Shown here: piece by piece, positions 40,750-52,851 of the stretch
Position numbering within the stretch: position 1 is the stretch's first letter
Layout of the letters: the number at the start of each line of letters is the position of its first letter
Origin: Rhodococcus wratislaviensis
GTDB lineage: Bacteria > Actinomycetota > Actinomycetes > Mycobacteriales > Mycobacteriaceae
Assembly (NCBI RefSeq): GCF_900455735.1
Contig: NZ_UAUI01000004.1
Span: forward strand, 62,001-126,000
Reading direction: 5' to 3'
Length of the DNA stretch: 64,000 bases
Notes under the pieces: model-generated
The model's database searches: none
What the model saw: the letters and a program-made list of their open reading frames with translations, nothing else
Told to the model about the DNA's origin: nothing
Program-made: the position numbers and the translations under genes

Positions 40750-41577
40750 CTACTGCGCCGCGCCGGTCTGGCCCGCTGCCGGCGGCTGCTTGTCGAGGTT
40801 CGGGCTGGCAGGAGTCGCCGGCGCGTTGGCGGCGCCGCCGGACGGCAGGGCGTCGCCCTTCATCGAGGCCCGGATCTGCTCGAGCCTGCTGTGTCCGGCC
40901 ATCTGGATGCTCGCCTGCTGCACCTCCATCATGCGGCCCGACACCGAGTTCTGCGCCAGCTCCGCGGAACCGAGAGCGTCGGCGTAGCGGCGCTCGATCT
41001 TGTCGCGCACGGCGTCGAGACTGGGGGTGTTGCCGGGAGCGGACAGGGTGCTGTCCATCGAGCGCAGCGACTCGCTGACCCGTTCCTGCATCTTGGCCTG
41101 CTCGAGCTGGCTGAGCAGCTTGGTGCGCTCCGCGACCTTGGCCTGCAGAGCCATCGCGTTCTGCTCCACGGCCTTCTTCGCCTGTGCGGCCGCCTGCAGC
41201 GACTGGTCGTGCAGTGCCTTGAGGTCCTCGACCCCCTGCTCGGCGGTGACGAGCTGGGCGGCGAACGCCTCGGCGGCGTTGGAGTACTGGATGGCCTTCT
41301 CGGTGTCGCCCGCAGCCTGGGCCTGGTCGGCCAGGTTGACGGCCTGACGGGCGTTGGCGTTGAGCTTCTCCACCTCGTCGAGCTGGCGGCTGAGCTTCAT
41401 CTCGAGCTGGCGCTGGTTGCCGATGACAGACGCGGCCTGCTGCGACAGGGCCTGGTGCTGGCGCTGCGCATCCTCGATCGCCTGCTGAATCTGAACCTTG
41501 GGGTCAGCCTTCTCATCGATCTTGGAATTGAAGAGCGCCATCAGGTACTTCCATCCCTTGACGAAAGGATTAGCCAT
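40750..41577 (-). CDS. pspA: Phage shock protein A (PspA/IM30)
   Basis: ESCRT-III-like peripheral membrane protein that coats damaged inner membrane, 275 residues. The N-terminal amphipathic helix starts [12 protein letters not shown]. The body (about 25-215) is the long coiled coil of the family. The last about 40 residues are Ala-, Pro- and Gln-rich and look disordered, as in mycobacterial PspA. The ATG at 41577 is chosen by family match. A 157-base gap separates it from clgR. Confidence 0.92.
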   Translation of the reverse strand: MANPFVKGWKYLMALFNSKIDEKADPKVQIQQAIEDAQRQHQALSQQAASVIGNQRQLEMKLSRQLDEVEKLNANARQAVNLADQAQAAGDTEKAIQYSNAAEAFAAQLVTAEQGVEDLKALHDQSLQAAAQAKKAVEQNAMALQAKVAERTKLLSQLEQAKMQERVSESLRSMDSTLSAPGNTPSLDAVRDKIERRYADALGSAELAQNSVSGRMMEVQQASIQMAGHSRLEQIRASMKGDALPSGGAANAPATPASPNLDKQPPAAGQTGAAQ

Positions 41578-41734
41578 GGGTTTGATCCTGCCTCCATCTG
41601 TTGCGCCGCGCGATGCGCGACCCGATACGCGACCGTCACGCACCGGAACAAGGGCTGCGCCCCGACTGCCTGTCTGACCCGCCGACAACGAGATCGGCGG
41701 TTAACTGAAATCTATCGGTTCGGCACGGGTGTTG

Positions 41735-42121
41735 CTACGCGGCAGCCAGCGCCTGCGCGGGTGCAGGGATGACCACCCGGGTGTCGCGGGCGATGGTCGT
41801 CGAACCCGGTCGTGCGCTCGCGGCAGGAGCCTCGGCGGGCGCGGATTCGACCGCGTGCCGCTCGGTGTCCGCACGCTTGGCCGAAGAACCGTCGGACAGC
41901 GATTCGCTGACGTCGACGAGCACATCGGAGAGTGGGACCTCCAGTGCGTCGCAGATCGCCGCCAGGAGCTCACTCGAAGCTTCCTTACGCCCTCGTTCGA
42001 CCTCGGACAAGTACCCGAGGCTCACACGAGCACTGTTGGAGACCTCACGCAGGGTCCGGCTCTGCGAAACGCGCGTACGCCGAAGACTGTCACCGATTGC
42101 CTCACGCAATAGCAGCGCCAT
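41735..42121 (-). CDS. clgR: XRE-family activator ClgR
   Basis: Stress activator of clp protease and envelope-stress genes, 128 residues. The helix-turn-helix (about 12-66) includes R-T-L-R-E-V-S and [14 protein letters not shown]. The C-terminal half is disordered and ends A-Q-A-L-A-A-A, a degron of the type read by ClpC/ClpX-ClpP, which keeps ClgR unstable. GGAGGAG precedes the ATG. A SigE-type promoter lies 39-67 bases upstream. It is followed by pspA and pspM. Confidence 0.93.
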   Translation of the reverse strand: MALLLREAIGDSLRRTRVSQSRTLREVSNSARVSLGYLSEVERGRKEASSELLAAICDALEVPLSDVLVDVSESLSDGSSAKRADTERHAVESAPAEAPAASARPGSTTIARDTRVVIPAPAQALAAA

Positions 42122-42159
42122 CTCGCTCCTCCTTCATCCGTCACCTGTCTCGCCTATCT

Positions 42160-42188
42160 CAACGCGCGAACAGGACCGATTGGTTCCC
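42160..42188 (-). promoter_or_regulatory. SigE-type (ECF) promoter of clgR-pspA-pspM
   Basis: On the minus strand: GGGAACC (42188-42182), 17 bases, CGTTG (42164-42160). This is the GGAAC...CGTT pattern of SigE/SigH-type ECF sigma factors. The M. tuberculosis clgR-psp operon is known to be SigE-dependent, which supports the call. It starts five bases after the cinA stop. Confidence 0.8.
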
Positions 42189-42192
42189 GACC

Positions 42193-42693
42193 TTAGCCTG
42201 CGGATGTTTCCTGCACACGATCGAGGAGTCCCGACACGGCGGCGGAAACCGCAGATTTCCGGATCTGCCACCGGTCACCGGTCAATCCGAGCTCGCGGAC
42301 GGCCGTACCGGACGCCCCGGAAATGCTCAGGAACACGGTGCCGACCGGGTGTCCGTCCTGCATGTCCGGGCCCGCGACACCGGTCAATCCGACGCCCCAG
42401 TCGGCGCCGCAGCGGGCGCGGGCACCGTCCGCCAGTGCGCGTGCCGTGGACGCGGCCACGGGCCCGTCCGCCGCCAGCCGGGTGGGATCGACCCCGGCGA
42501 GGGTGGCTTTCAGGTCGGTGGCGTAGACGACGAGCCCGCCGCGGAGCACGTTGCTGGCGCCGGGCACTCCGGCGATGGTCGCGGTGAGCAGTCCCGCGGT
42601 GAGCGATTCCGCGGTGGCCACCGTCTCGCCGCGGGCGGTGAGGACGGCGACGAGGTCACCGGCCCGCGTGCCGTCCACCAGCGGGTCGGTCAC
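42193..42693 (-). CDS. cinA: CinA-type nicotinamide-nucleotide amidohydrolase (PncC domain)
   Basis: A 166-residue stand-alone C-terminal CinA domain that deamidates NMN to nicotinate mononucleotide in pyridine nucleotide salvage. The motifs T-A-E-S-L-T-A-G near residues 29-36 and G-V-A-G-P near 105 are diagnostic; V-G-T-V-F-L follows. The GTG at 42693 overlaps the pgsA stop by four bases. The N-terminal molybdopterin-like domain found in long CinA proteins is absent, as is usual for this group. Confidence 0.9.
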   Translation of the reverse strand: MTDPLVDGTRAGDLVAVLTARGETVATAESLTAGLLTATIAGVPGASNVLRGGLVVYATDLKATLAGVDPTRLAADGPVAASTARALADGARARCGADWGVGLTGVAGPDMQDGHPVGTVFLSISGASGTAVRELGLTGDRWQIRKSAVSAAVSGLLDRVQETSAG

Positions 42694-43352
42694 GCCCCGG
42701 TGCTCGCGTTCGCCTCGACCTTGTGCACGCCGGCTCGCAGGCGGACGGCCTGCACGACGTAGTCCAGCCCGGTCACCACCGTCAGCAGCACGGCGGCACC
42801 CATGAGAATCCAGCCGGCGACCTCGAATCCGTCGGGCAGCGGCAGCAGGTAGTAGCCGATCGCGATCGTCTGCACGAGAGTTTTGAGCTTGCCTCCCCGG
42901 CCTGCCGGGATGACGGCATGTCGCAGGACCGCGAACCGCAGCAGGGTGATGCCCAGTTCCCGGACCGCGATCACCGCCGTCACCCACCAGGGCAGGTCTC
43001 CGAGAATCGACAGCCCCACGAGGGCTGCTCCGATCAGCGCCTTGTCCGCGATCGGATCGGCGAGCTTGCCGAAGTCGGTGACGAGGCCGTACTTGCGGGC
43101 GAGTTGCCCGTCGATCCGGTCGGTGATGGCCGCGACCGCGAACACACCGGTGGCGATCAGGCGCCACGTCGTCGAGTGCCCGTCGCCGACGAACAGCACG
43201 ACCAGGAAGACCGGGACCAGCAGGATCCGGAGAATCGTCAGGATGTTCGCGATGTTCAGAAGTGGTACGGCAGTCTCACTCGCGGGCTCCACCGAGGGGT
43301 CCGGGGCCGCCGGTTTGTCGGCGGCCGTCCAATCCTCGCGCTGCGCGCTCAT
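42690..43352 (-). CDS. pgsA: CDP-alcohol phosphatidyltransferase (phosphatidylglycerophosphate synthase type)
   Basis: Inner-membrane enzyme of 220 residues joining CDP-diacylglycerol with glycerol-3-phosphate. The CDP-alcohol motif D-x2-D-G-x2-A-R-x8-G-x3-D-x3-D is complete (D-R-I-D-G-Q-L-A-R ... G-K-L-A-D-P-I-A-D). About five helices follow a 30-residue polar N-terminus. The gene sits where M. tuberculosis has pgsA3 (Rv2746c). Translational coupling with cinA is suggested by the GTGA overlap. Confidence 0.9.
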   Translation of the reverse strand: MSAQREDWTAADKPAAPDPSVEPASETAVPLLNIANILTILRILLVPVFLVVLFVGDGHSTTWRLIATGVFAVAAITDRIDGQLARKYGLVTDFGKLADPIADKALIGAALVGLSILGDLPWWVTAVIAVRELGITLLRFAVLRHAVIPAGRGGKLKTLVQTIAIGYYLLPLPDGFEVAGWILMGAAVLLTVVTGLDYVVQAVRLRAGVHKVEANASTGA

Positions 43353-43469
43353 CGCAGCACCGCAGCGTCGAACTGCACCCCGGGACGCAGCGGGGAGTGG
43401 GGAGGATTCGTAGGTCGTACCGGCACGTGCCTAAGAATATCGGTACGGCCGTTGGCTAATGTTCACGAC

Positions 43470-43994
43470 ATGACTTCTCGGACGCCGGACACCGCCGACA
43501 ATCAGCTGATCGTGCGGCGAGCACGAACCTCCGACATCCCCGAGATCAAGCGCCTGATCGACATCTACGCCGGCAAGATCCTGCTCGAGAAGAACCTCGT
43601 GACCCTGTACGAATCCGTCCAGGAGTTCTGGGTGGCCGAACGCGACGGCAACGTGATCGGTTGTGGCGCAATGCACGTGCTGTGGGCCGACCTCGGCGAG
43701 GTACGCACGATCGCGGTCGATCCGTCGGCCAAGGGCCAGGGCGCGGGACACCACGTGGTGGCCAAGTTGATCGAGGTCGCGCGGGAACTCGAACTCGAGC
43801 GTCTCTTCGTTCTCACGTTCGAGGTGGACTTCTTCGGCAAGCACGGATTCGTCGAGATCGACGGCACACCCGTGACCGCCGAGGTCTACGCCGAGATGTG
43901 CCGCTCGTACGACACCGGTGTCGCCGAATTCCTCGATCTGAGCTACGTCAAGCCGAACACCCTCGGCAATACCCGAATGCTTCTCACCCTCTGA
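43470..43994 (+). CDS. argA: Short-form N-acetylglutamate synthase (GNAT)
   Basis: A single GNAT domain of 174 residues, equal in place and size to Rv2747 of M. tuberculosis, the first enzyme of arginine synthesis. V-R-R-A-R-T-S-D-I-P-E-I-K-R-L-I opens the fold, and the acetyl-CoA loop V-D-P-S-A-K-G-Q-G-A-G-H is near residue 90. The ATG has no Shine-Dalgarno sequence. TAATGT at 43457-43462 is placed so that transcription would begin at or next to the ATG, so the mRNA may be leaderless. It is divergent from pgsA. Confidence 0.87.
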   Translation: MTSRTPDTADNQLIVRRARTSDIPEIKRLIDIYAGKILLEKNLVTLYESVQEFWVAERDGNVIGCGAMHVLWADLGEVRTIAVDPSAKGQGAGHHVVAKLIEVARELELERLFVLTFEVDFFGKHGFVEIDGTPVTAEVYAEMCRSYDTGVAEFLDLSYVKPNTLGNTRMLLTL

Positions 43995-44068
43995 AATCCC
44001 AGTGCGTGAGACGGAAGTGCCCTGATCCCATTTTTTGTTCGACGAACCCGTCCCGAGAGAGCGAGAAC

Positions 44069-44353
44069 ATGTCCCTGTTCGTAGTGGAGTACACGTATTC
44101 GGCCGATACCGTCGCCGGACGCGACGAGCATCGCCCCGCCCACCGCGAGTGGCTCGGTGAGCTCGCCGAGCGCAAGACCGTCGTCTCGTCCGGCCCCTTC
44201 GCCGATGGCAGCGGCGCATTCATCATCGTCGACGCCGCCGATGCGGAGACCGTGGAACTGCTCTTCACCCACGACCCGTTCGCCCGCAACGGACTCGTGG
44301 CGGCCTCGCGGATCGTCGAATGGGTTCCGGTGCTCGGCGAATTCAGTTCCTGA
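44069..44353 (+). CDS. YciI family protein
   Basis: A 94-residue ferredoxin-like alpha/beta barrel protein of the YCII-related family. The family H-R-P-A-H-R-E-W-L segment near residues 20-28 and the H-D-P-F-A motif near 70 are present; the histidine and aspartate are the proposed active pair. GAGAG precedes the ATG. It lies 74 bases after argA behind a short T-run, so it may have its own promoter. Function in this organism is unknown. Confidence 0.85.
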   Translation: MSLFVVEYTYSADTVAGRDEHRPAHREWLGELAERKTVVSSGPFADGSGAFIIVDAADAETVELLFTHDPFARNGLVAASRIVEWVPVLGEFSS

Positions 44354-44396
44354 CTCACCGAGCACCGGACACCCTCGAGCACGACGCCCGGCGGAA

Positions 44397-45380
44397 CTAC
44401 TGCGCCGGCGTCGTGTTCCGCGTCTTGAGAAGGCTGGCGACGGTGGTCACTGCCAACACACCGAGGATGACGGCGAGCGAGAACACCGTCGACACCTCCG
44501 GCACGGCCACGTGCTCGCCGCCGTTGACGAAGCCCAGCGTGTTCTCGTGCAGGGCATGCAGCACGAGCTTGACGCCGATGAACGCCAGGATGATCGACAG
44601 GCCGTACGACAGGTACACCAGTCGGTCCAGCAGGCCGCCGATGAGGAAGTACAGCTGACGCAGACCCATCAGCGCGAACGCGTTGGCCGTGAAGACCAGG
44701 TACGGCTCCTGGGTGAGCCCGTAGATCGCGGGAATCGAGTCGAGCGCGAACAGCACGTCGGTGAATCCGATGGCGACCAGCGCGAGCAGCAGCGGCGTCA
44801 CGACACGCTTGCCGTTGATTCGCGTGACGAGCTTGTCGCCGTCGTAGGTGTCCGTGGTGGGGAGGATCTTCTTCGCGACGGCGACGATCTTGCTGTCGCG
44901 TTCCTCCTCCACCTCTTTCTCGTGCCCGTGATCACGTACGAGCGTGTACGCGGTGTAGATGAGGAACGCACCGAACAGGTAGAACACCCAGCTGTAGGCG
45001 TTGATCGCCGCGGCACCGACCCCGATGAAGATTCCGCGCATCACCAGCGCCATCACGATGCCGATCAGCAGTACCTTCTGCTGGTATTCCCGCGGCACCG
45101 CGAAAGTTCCCATGATGATGACGAACACGAAGAGGTTGTCGACCGACAACGCCTTCTCGGTGACGTAACCGGCGAAATACTCGCCGCCGTACTGACTTCC
45201 CCACAACCACATCACGACCAGGCCGAACAGGATGGCGATACCGATGTAGACCGACGACCAGAACGCCGACTCACGGAATGTGGGGGCGTGCGGTGTGCGC
45301 ACGTGCGCGAAGAAGTCGAAGACGAACAGTCCGAGAATCACCACACAGGTGATGACCCAGACCAGCGGTGACACATGCAT
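44397..45380 (-). CDS. TerC family membrane protein (probable manganese exporter)
   Basis: Integral membrane protein of 327 residues with about nine helices. Both family acidic motifs are present: E-K-A-L-S-V-D-N-L-F-V-F near residue 75 and F-T-D-V-L-F-A-L-D-S-I-P near 205. TerC/Alx-type proteins move Mn2+ out of the cell. The ATG at 45380 follows GGAGG at nine bases; a GTG at 45386 is too close to it. A yybP-ykoY manganese riboswitch and a hairpin hiding the GGAGG occupy the leader, which argues strongly for a manganese role. Confidence 0.93.
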   Translation of the reverse strand: MHVSPLVWVITCVVILGLFVFDFFAHVRTPHAPTFRESAFWSSVYIGIAILFGLVVMWLWGSQYGGEYFAGYVTEKALSVDNLFVFVIIMGTFAVPREYQQKVLLIGIVMALVMRGIFIGVGAAAINAYSWVFYLFGAFLIYTAYTLVRDHGHEKEVEEERDSKIVAVAKKILPTTDTYDGDKLVTRINGKRVVTPLLLALVAIGFTDVLFALDSIPAIYGLTQEPYLVFTANAFALMGLRQLYFLIGGLLDRLVYLSYGLSIILAFIGVKLVLHALHENTLGFVNGGEHVAVPEVSTVFSLAVILGVLAVTTVASLLKTRNTTPAQ

Positions 45381-45387
45381 GAACACA

Positions 45388-45420
45388 GACCTCCGGTAGA
45401 CCTAGCGGGTACCGGAGGTC
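45388..45420 (-). promoter_or_regulatory. Hairpin hiding the terC ribosome binding site
   Basis: Perfect 11-base-pair stem (45388-45398 with 45410-45420, 11-base loop). The GGAGG of terC (45394-45390) lies in the 3' arm on the minus strand. The 5' arm holds the CCTCC strand that also closes the manganese aptamer, so the two folds exclude each other. Confidence 0.88.
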
Positions 45421-45531
45421 TCTCCCGCCGCGCCGGAACCTCGTGTCCGAGCGACTGACAGCCCCGGATCGGCAATGGTGCCGATCGTGTTGACGATGCT
45501 GCCACAGAGGTGGGGATACTCCCCTCCAATT
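45414..45531 (-). ncRNA. yybP-ykoY manganese riboswitch
   Basis: On the minus strand the leader has GGAGG-GGAGTA (45527-45517) and, about 95 bases later, GAGAGA-CCTCC ending at 45414. These are the two conserved loops of the yybP-ykoY aptamer that meet to hold Mn2+, closed by a GGAGG/CCTCC stem P1. CGTCAACACGATC in the middle matches the conserved internal strand. The gene behind is terC, a classic partner of this class. Ends of the aptamer are approximate. Confidence 0.9.
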
Positions 45532-45590
45532 CGGTGACCATTCAACCACACTGCGCGTGAATCGCCCATTTCGGACACGCGCGCCGGGCC

Positions 45591-48221
45591 CTACTCCTGG
45601 TCGGACGGCGCCTCGTTCGGGTCACCGCCGCGGATCGACCACAGCAGACCGTCCAGTTCCTCGGGCTTGATGAGCACCTCACGGGCTTTCGAGCCCTCGC
45701 TGGGGCCCACCACTCCCCTGGTCTCCATCAGGTCCATCAGCCGGCCTGCCTTCGCGAAACCGACACGCAGCTTCCGCTGCAGCATCGACGTGGACCCGAA
45801 CTGACTGGAGACGACGAGTTCCACCGCCTGCAGCAGCACGTCCATGTCGTCGCCGATGTCGGGATCGACGTCCTTCTTCTCCCCGACCTTGGCGGCGGTG
45901 ACGCCCTCGGTGTACTCCGGCTCCGCCTGGTTCTTGCTGAAATCGACGACCGCGGAGATCTCTTCATCGGTGATGAACGCGCCCTGCAGGCGTGTCGGCT
46001 TGCCTGCGCCCATCGGCAGGAACAGCCCGTCACCCATACCGATCAACTTCTCGGCGCCCGGCTGGTCCAGGATGACCCGCGAGTCCGTCAGGGACGACGT
46101 CGCGAAGGCGAGCCGTGACGGCACGTTGGTCTTGATCAGACCCGTCACGACGTCCACCGATGGCCTCTGTGTAGCCAGCACGAGGTGGATACCGGCGGCG
46201 CGCGCCTTCTGGGTGATGCGCACGATCGCGTCCTCGACGTCACGCGGCGCGGTCATCATGAGGTCCGCGAGTTCGTCGACGATGGCGAGGATGTACGGAT
46301 ACGGCCGGTAGACCCGTTCACTGCCGAGCGGCGCGGTGATCTCACCCGACTTCACCTTGGCGTTGAAGTCGTCGATGTGGCGCACCCGGTTGGCCTGCAT
46401 GTCCTGGTAGCGCTGTTCCATCTCCTCCACGAGCCAGGCCAGCGCGGCTGCGGCCTTCTTCGGCTGGGTGATGATGGGGGTGATGAGGTGCGGAATGCCC
46501 TCGTAGGGCGTCAACTCCACCATCTTGGGGTCGATGAGGATCATTCGCACTTCGTCGGGTGTCGCACGGGACAGCAGCGACACCAGCATCGAGTTCACGA
46601 AGCTCGACTTACCGGAACCGGTGGAACCGGCGACGAGCAGGTGCGGCATCTTCGCGAGGTTGGCGCTGACGAAGTCGCCCTCGATGTCCTTGCCGAGACC
46701 GATCACCAGCGGGTGGTGGTCCTTGCGGGTGCTCGGGGCGGTGAGGACGTCGGCGAGGCGCACCATCTCCCGGTCCGAGTTGGGGACCTCGATGCCGACC
46801 GCGGACTTACCGGGGATCGGCGCGAGCAGGCGCACGTTGTCGGTGGCGACGGCGTACGCGATGTTGCGGGCGAGCGCGGTGATCTTCTCGACCTTCACAC
46901 CCGGTCCGAGTTCCACCTCGTAGCGGGTGACGGTCGGGCCGCGGGTGAATCCGGTGACGGCCGCGTCGATCTTGAACTGCTCGAGGACCTCGGTGATGGC
47001 CTCGATCATCGCGTCGTTGGCGGAACTGCGCTTCTTCGGCGGATCGCCCTCGATGAGCAGCGACGTCGGCGGCAACGTGTAGTCGCCCTCGATCACCCGA
47101 TCGGTCACGAATTTGTCGACGTCGGGCAGCGGTTCCGGTTCGGGTTCCGGCTTCGGGGCAGCGACCGGCTTGGCCTTGGCGCGCGCCGGTTTCGGCGCCG
47201 GGGCCGGCGACGGCACCGGTTCCGTGGCGGGCTCGGACTCCCAGAGCCCGAGCACCTCCGTCTTCGCGGTGTCGCTGACGTCGTACTCGTCGGTGGGATA
47301 GTTGTCGGCCGGGGCACCCCGGACCCCGGTCTTGAAATCGTCGACCGGGTAGCCGTCGGCATCGAACAGCGTGGGGTCGTATTCGCCGTCCTCGTAGTAC
47401 TCGCTGTCGTAGTCGGCGTAGTGGTCGCGGCCGAACGACATCCCGAAGTACGACTGCAGCTTGCCGGGCACCTCGCGGACCGTGGTTCCGGTCAGCAGCA
47501 GGACACCGAACAGTGCGGCCATCAGCAGCAGCGGCGCGGCGAGCCACACGGTCAGGCCGTCCGTCAGTGGTCCTCCCGCCGCGTACCCGACGAAACCGGC
47601 GCCGCGGGATCTGCCCTCGGCGTCGGTGGGCGACCCGGTCGCGATGTGCCAGAGACCGAGGGCAGGCAGACCGACCAGCAGCGACCCCAGGACCAGCCGC
47701 GGCCGGATCTCGGGTTTCGGTTCGGTCCTCATCAGGATCACCGCGACGGCGACACCGATCAGGGGCAGGACGCCGGACGCCCCACCGAACACGGCGCGGA
47801 CTCCGGTCTCGATCCACTCGCCCACCGGACCGCCTGCGGAGAACCAGATTCCGCCGGCGACGACGACGCTGATCGCGATCAACCCGAGCGCGATGCCGTC
47901 GCGCCGGTGACCCTGTTCGATCTCGGCAGCCTTGCCGACGGTGCGGGTGGTGGCCCCGACGCCCTTCGCCATGAGTGACCAGCCGGCACCGATCCCCCGG
48001 CCCACCGACTTGAGGGGGCCGGACGTCGACGACTTCTTCGCGGCGGGCCTTCGTGCGCCGCCGCGGGAGCCGCCACCGCGCGGCGAGGTCGACTTACGCG
48101 GAGTGCTGACCGTCCGGGTCGTGCGGGACTTGGGCTTGGACGGGGTCGAGCCGCCTCGCACGCCCGTCCTCGCCGTGGACGTCGTCGTGCTCGAACCGCG
48201 GGCGCTCGCCTTACCTGCCAT
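45591..48221 (-). CDS. ftsK: DNA translocase FtsK
   Basis: Septum-located DNA pump of 876 residues that moves chromosome ends apart at division. The N-terminal about 85 residues are Ser/Thr/Arg-rich and cytoplasmic; four helices follow (about 105-255). A Pro/Ala/Glu linker spans about 290-375. The motor domain has Walker A G-S-T-G-S-G-K-S near 537 and Walker B-type I-L-A-I-V-D-E-L-A-D-L near 640, and there is a C-terminal gamma winged helix (about 795-865). The ATG at 48221 is well supported. Same neighbourhood as Rv2748c. Confidence 0.96.
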   Translation of the reverse strand: MAGKASARGSSTTTSTARTGVRGGSTPSKPKSRTTRTVSTPRKSTSPRGGGSRGGARRPAAKKSSTSGPLKSVGRGIGAGWSLMAKGVGATTRTVGKAAEIEQGHRRDGIALGLIAISVVVAGGIWFSAGGPVGEWIETGVRAVFGGASGVLPLIGVAVAVILMRTEPKPEIRPRLVLGSLLVGLPALGLWHIATGSPTDAEGRSRGAGFVGYAAGGPLTDGLTVWLAAPLLLMAALFGVLLLTGTTVREVPGKLQSYFGMSFGRDHYADYDSEYYEDGEYDPTLFDADGYPVDDFKTGVRGAPADNYPTDEYDVSDTAKTEVLGLWESEPATEPVPSPAPAPKPARAKAKPVAAPKPEPEPEPLPDVDKFVTDRVIEGDYTLPPTSLLIEGDPPKKRSSANDAMIEAITEVLEQFKIDAAVTGFTRGPTVTRYEVELGPGVKVEKITALARNIAYAVATDNVRLLAPIPGKSAVGIEVPNSDREMVRLADVLTAPSTRKDHHPLVIGLGKDIEGDFVSANLAKMPHLLVAGSTGSGKSSFVNSMLVSLLSRATPDEVRMILIDPKMVELTPYEGIPHLITPIITQPKKAAAALAWLVEEMEQRYQDMQANRVRHIDDFNAKVKSGEITAPLGSERVYRPYPYILAIVDELADLMMTAPRDVEDAIVRITQKARAAGIHLVLATQRPSVDVVTGLIKTNVPSRLAFATSSLTDSRVILDQPGAEKLIGMGDGLFLPMGAGKPTRLQGAFITDEEISAVVDFSKNQAEPEYTEGVTAAKVGEKKDVDPDIGDDMDVLLQAVELVVSSQFGSTSMLQRKLRVGFAKAGRLMDLMETRGVVGPSEGSKAREVLIKPEELDGLLWSIRGGDPNEAPSDQE

Positions 48222-48301
48222 GGCTCTCAGATTAGTCGCTACGGCACCTTCCGGACCATCCGCAACACCCGTAACACGGTGAGACCTGCGGCGAAATGCC
48301 C

Positions 48302-48925
48302 TCAGAACCCTCGGTCGAGGGAGGTCACGGCCTCGATGTCGGCGGCCTCACCGTCGGTCTCGATCCGTACCTGGTCCCTGCCGAACGCGTGCAGGGCGAG
48401 TTCCGACGGTTCACCGCGCAGAATCACCCGGCCGGCTCCGGCCTTACGGACTGTGGCCTGCTCTCCGGACGGCCGCTCGAGCACCACCGTCACCGGGGAG
48501 TGCCGGTAGCCGAGCTTCCCGACCTTCCGTGCGAGACCCCACAACGCGTCCTGGCGCTCGCCGGGCAGGACCCGCGGCTCCCATCCCTCGTGGGCGCGGC
48601 GCACGTCCTCGTGGTGGACGAACATCTCCCCCAGGTTCACCTGCGCGTCCACCCAGTACATCGGGGACCACATCGGCGGGCCCGACCGGACCTCGTCCAG
48701 CAGGCGGCTCCACGGACGTTTCGCCGTCTCGTTCTGGACGTGCTCCGTGTAGCCGGCGAGCCGACCCACGACGATGCCGGGGGCAGCGTCGAGGCGCCGT
48801 TCGCGCACGATCAGGTGGGCGGCCAGGTCCCGGTTGGTCCACGTCCCGCAGAGGGTCGGGGCGTCGGGACCGAATTCGGCCATCGAGTCGACGAGGGCGA
48901 GGCGTTCTTCTCGGGCGAAGGTCAC
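48302..48925 (-). CDS. TIGR03085 family metal-binding protein
   Basis: A 207-residue actinobacterial protein of the DinB / mycothiol-dependent maleylpyruvate isomerase-like superfamily. The N-terminal four-helix part has L-C-G-T-W-T-N-R-D-L-A-A-H-L near residues 25-38 and F-V-H-H-E-D-V-R-R-A near 102-111; the histidines are likely metal ligands. A small C-terminal domain follows. It starts with GTG at 48925, 25 bases before the rnj stop. Substrate unknown; mycothiol-linked chemistry is possible. Confidence 0.82.
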   Translation of the reverse strand: MTFAREERLALVDSMAEFGPDAPTLCGTWTNRDLAAHLIVRERRLDAAPGIVVGRLAGYTEHVQNETAKRPWSRLLDEVRSGPPMWSPMYWVDAQVNLGEMFVHHEDVRRAHEGWEPRVLPGERQDALWGLARKVGKLGYRHSPVTVVLERPSGEQATVRKAGAGRVILRGEPSELALHAFGRDQVRIETDGEAADIEAVTSLDRGF

Positions 48926-48950
48926 CCGACCGAATCTACCTGCCGGAGAA

Positions 48951-52658
<3,708 letters not shown>

Positions 52659-52851
52659 TGCGCTGTTCCTCCTACCGAACTCCCTGGTCGGAAGTCCTCC
52701 TGAATGCATCGACCCTAGTCGCAGCGTTGATCGGGGTCTCGGTGTGCCCCGCCCCGGCAACGGCCCGGTTCCCGTGTGGTCGCCCGCGCGTGTCACTCTT
52801 CGTCTCGCCCACACTTTCCGTGGTGCCGCTTATTCGCGAGGGAGACTTCCT

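Noticed and set aside
41590-41640. CGC-rich repeats before pspA considered as ClgR boxes
   Set aside because: Spacing matches CGC-N5-GCG once, but the inner bases do not fit the published pattern and GC bias makes chance matches likely.
45388-45420. Perfect inverted repeat considered as a terminator before terC
   Set aside because: It has no T-run, lies within the leader and contains the terC ribosome binding site; a translational switch fits better.
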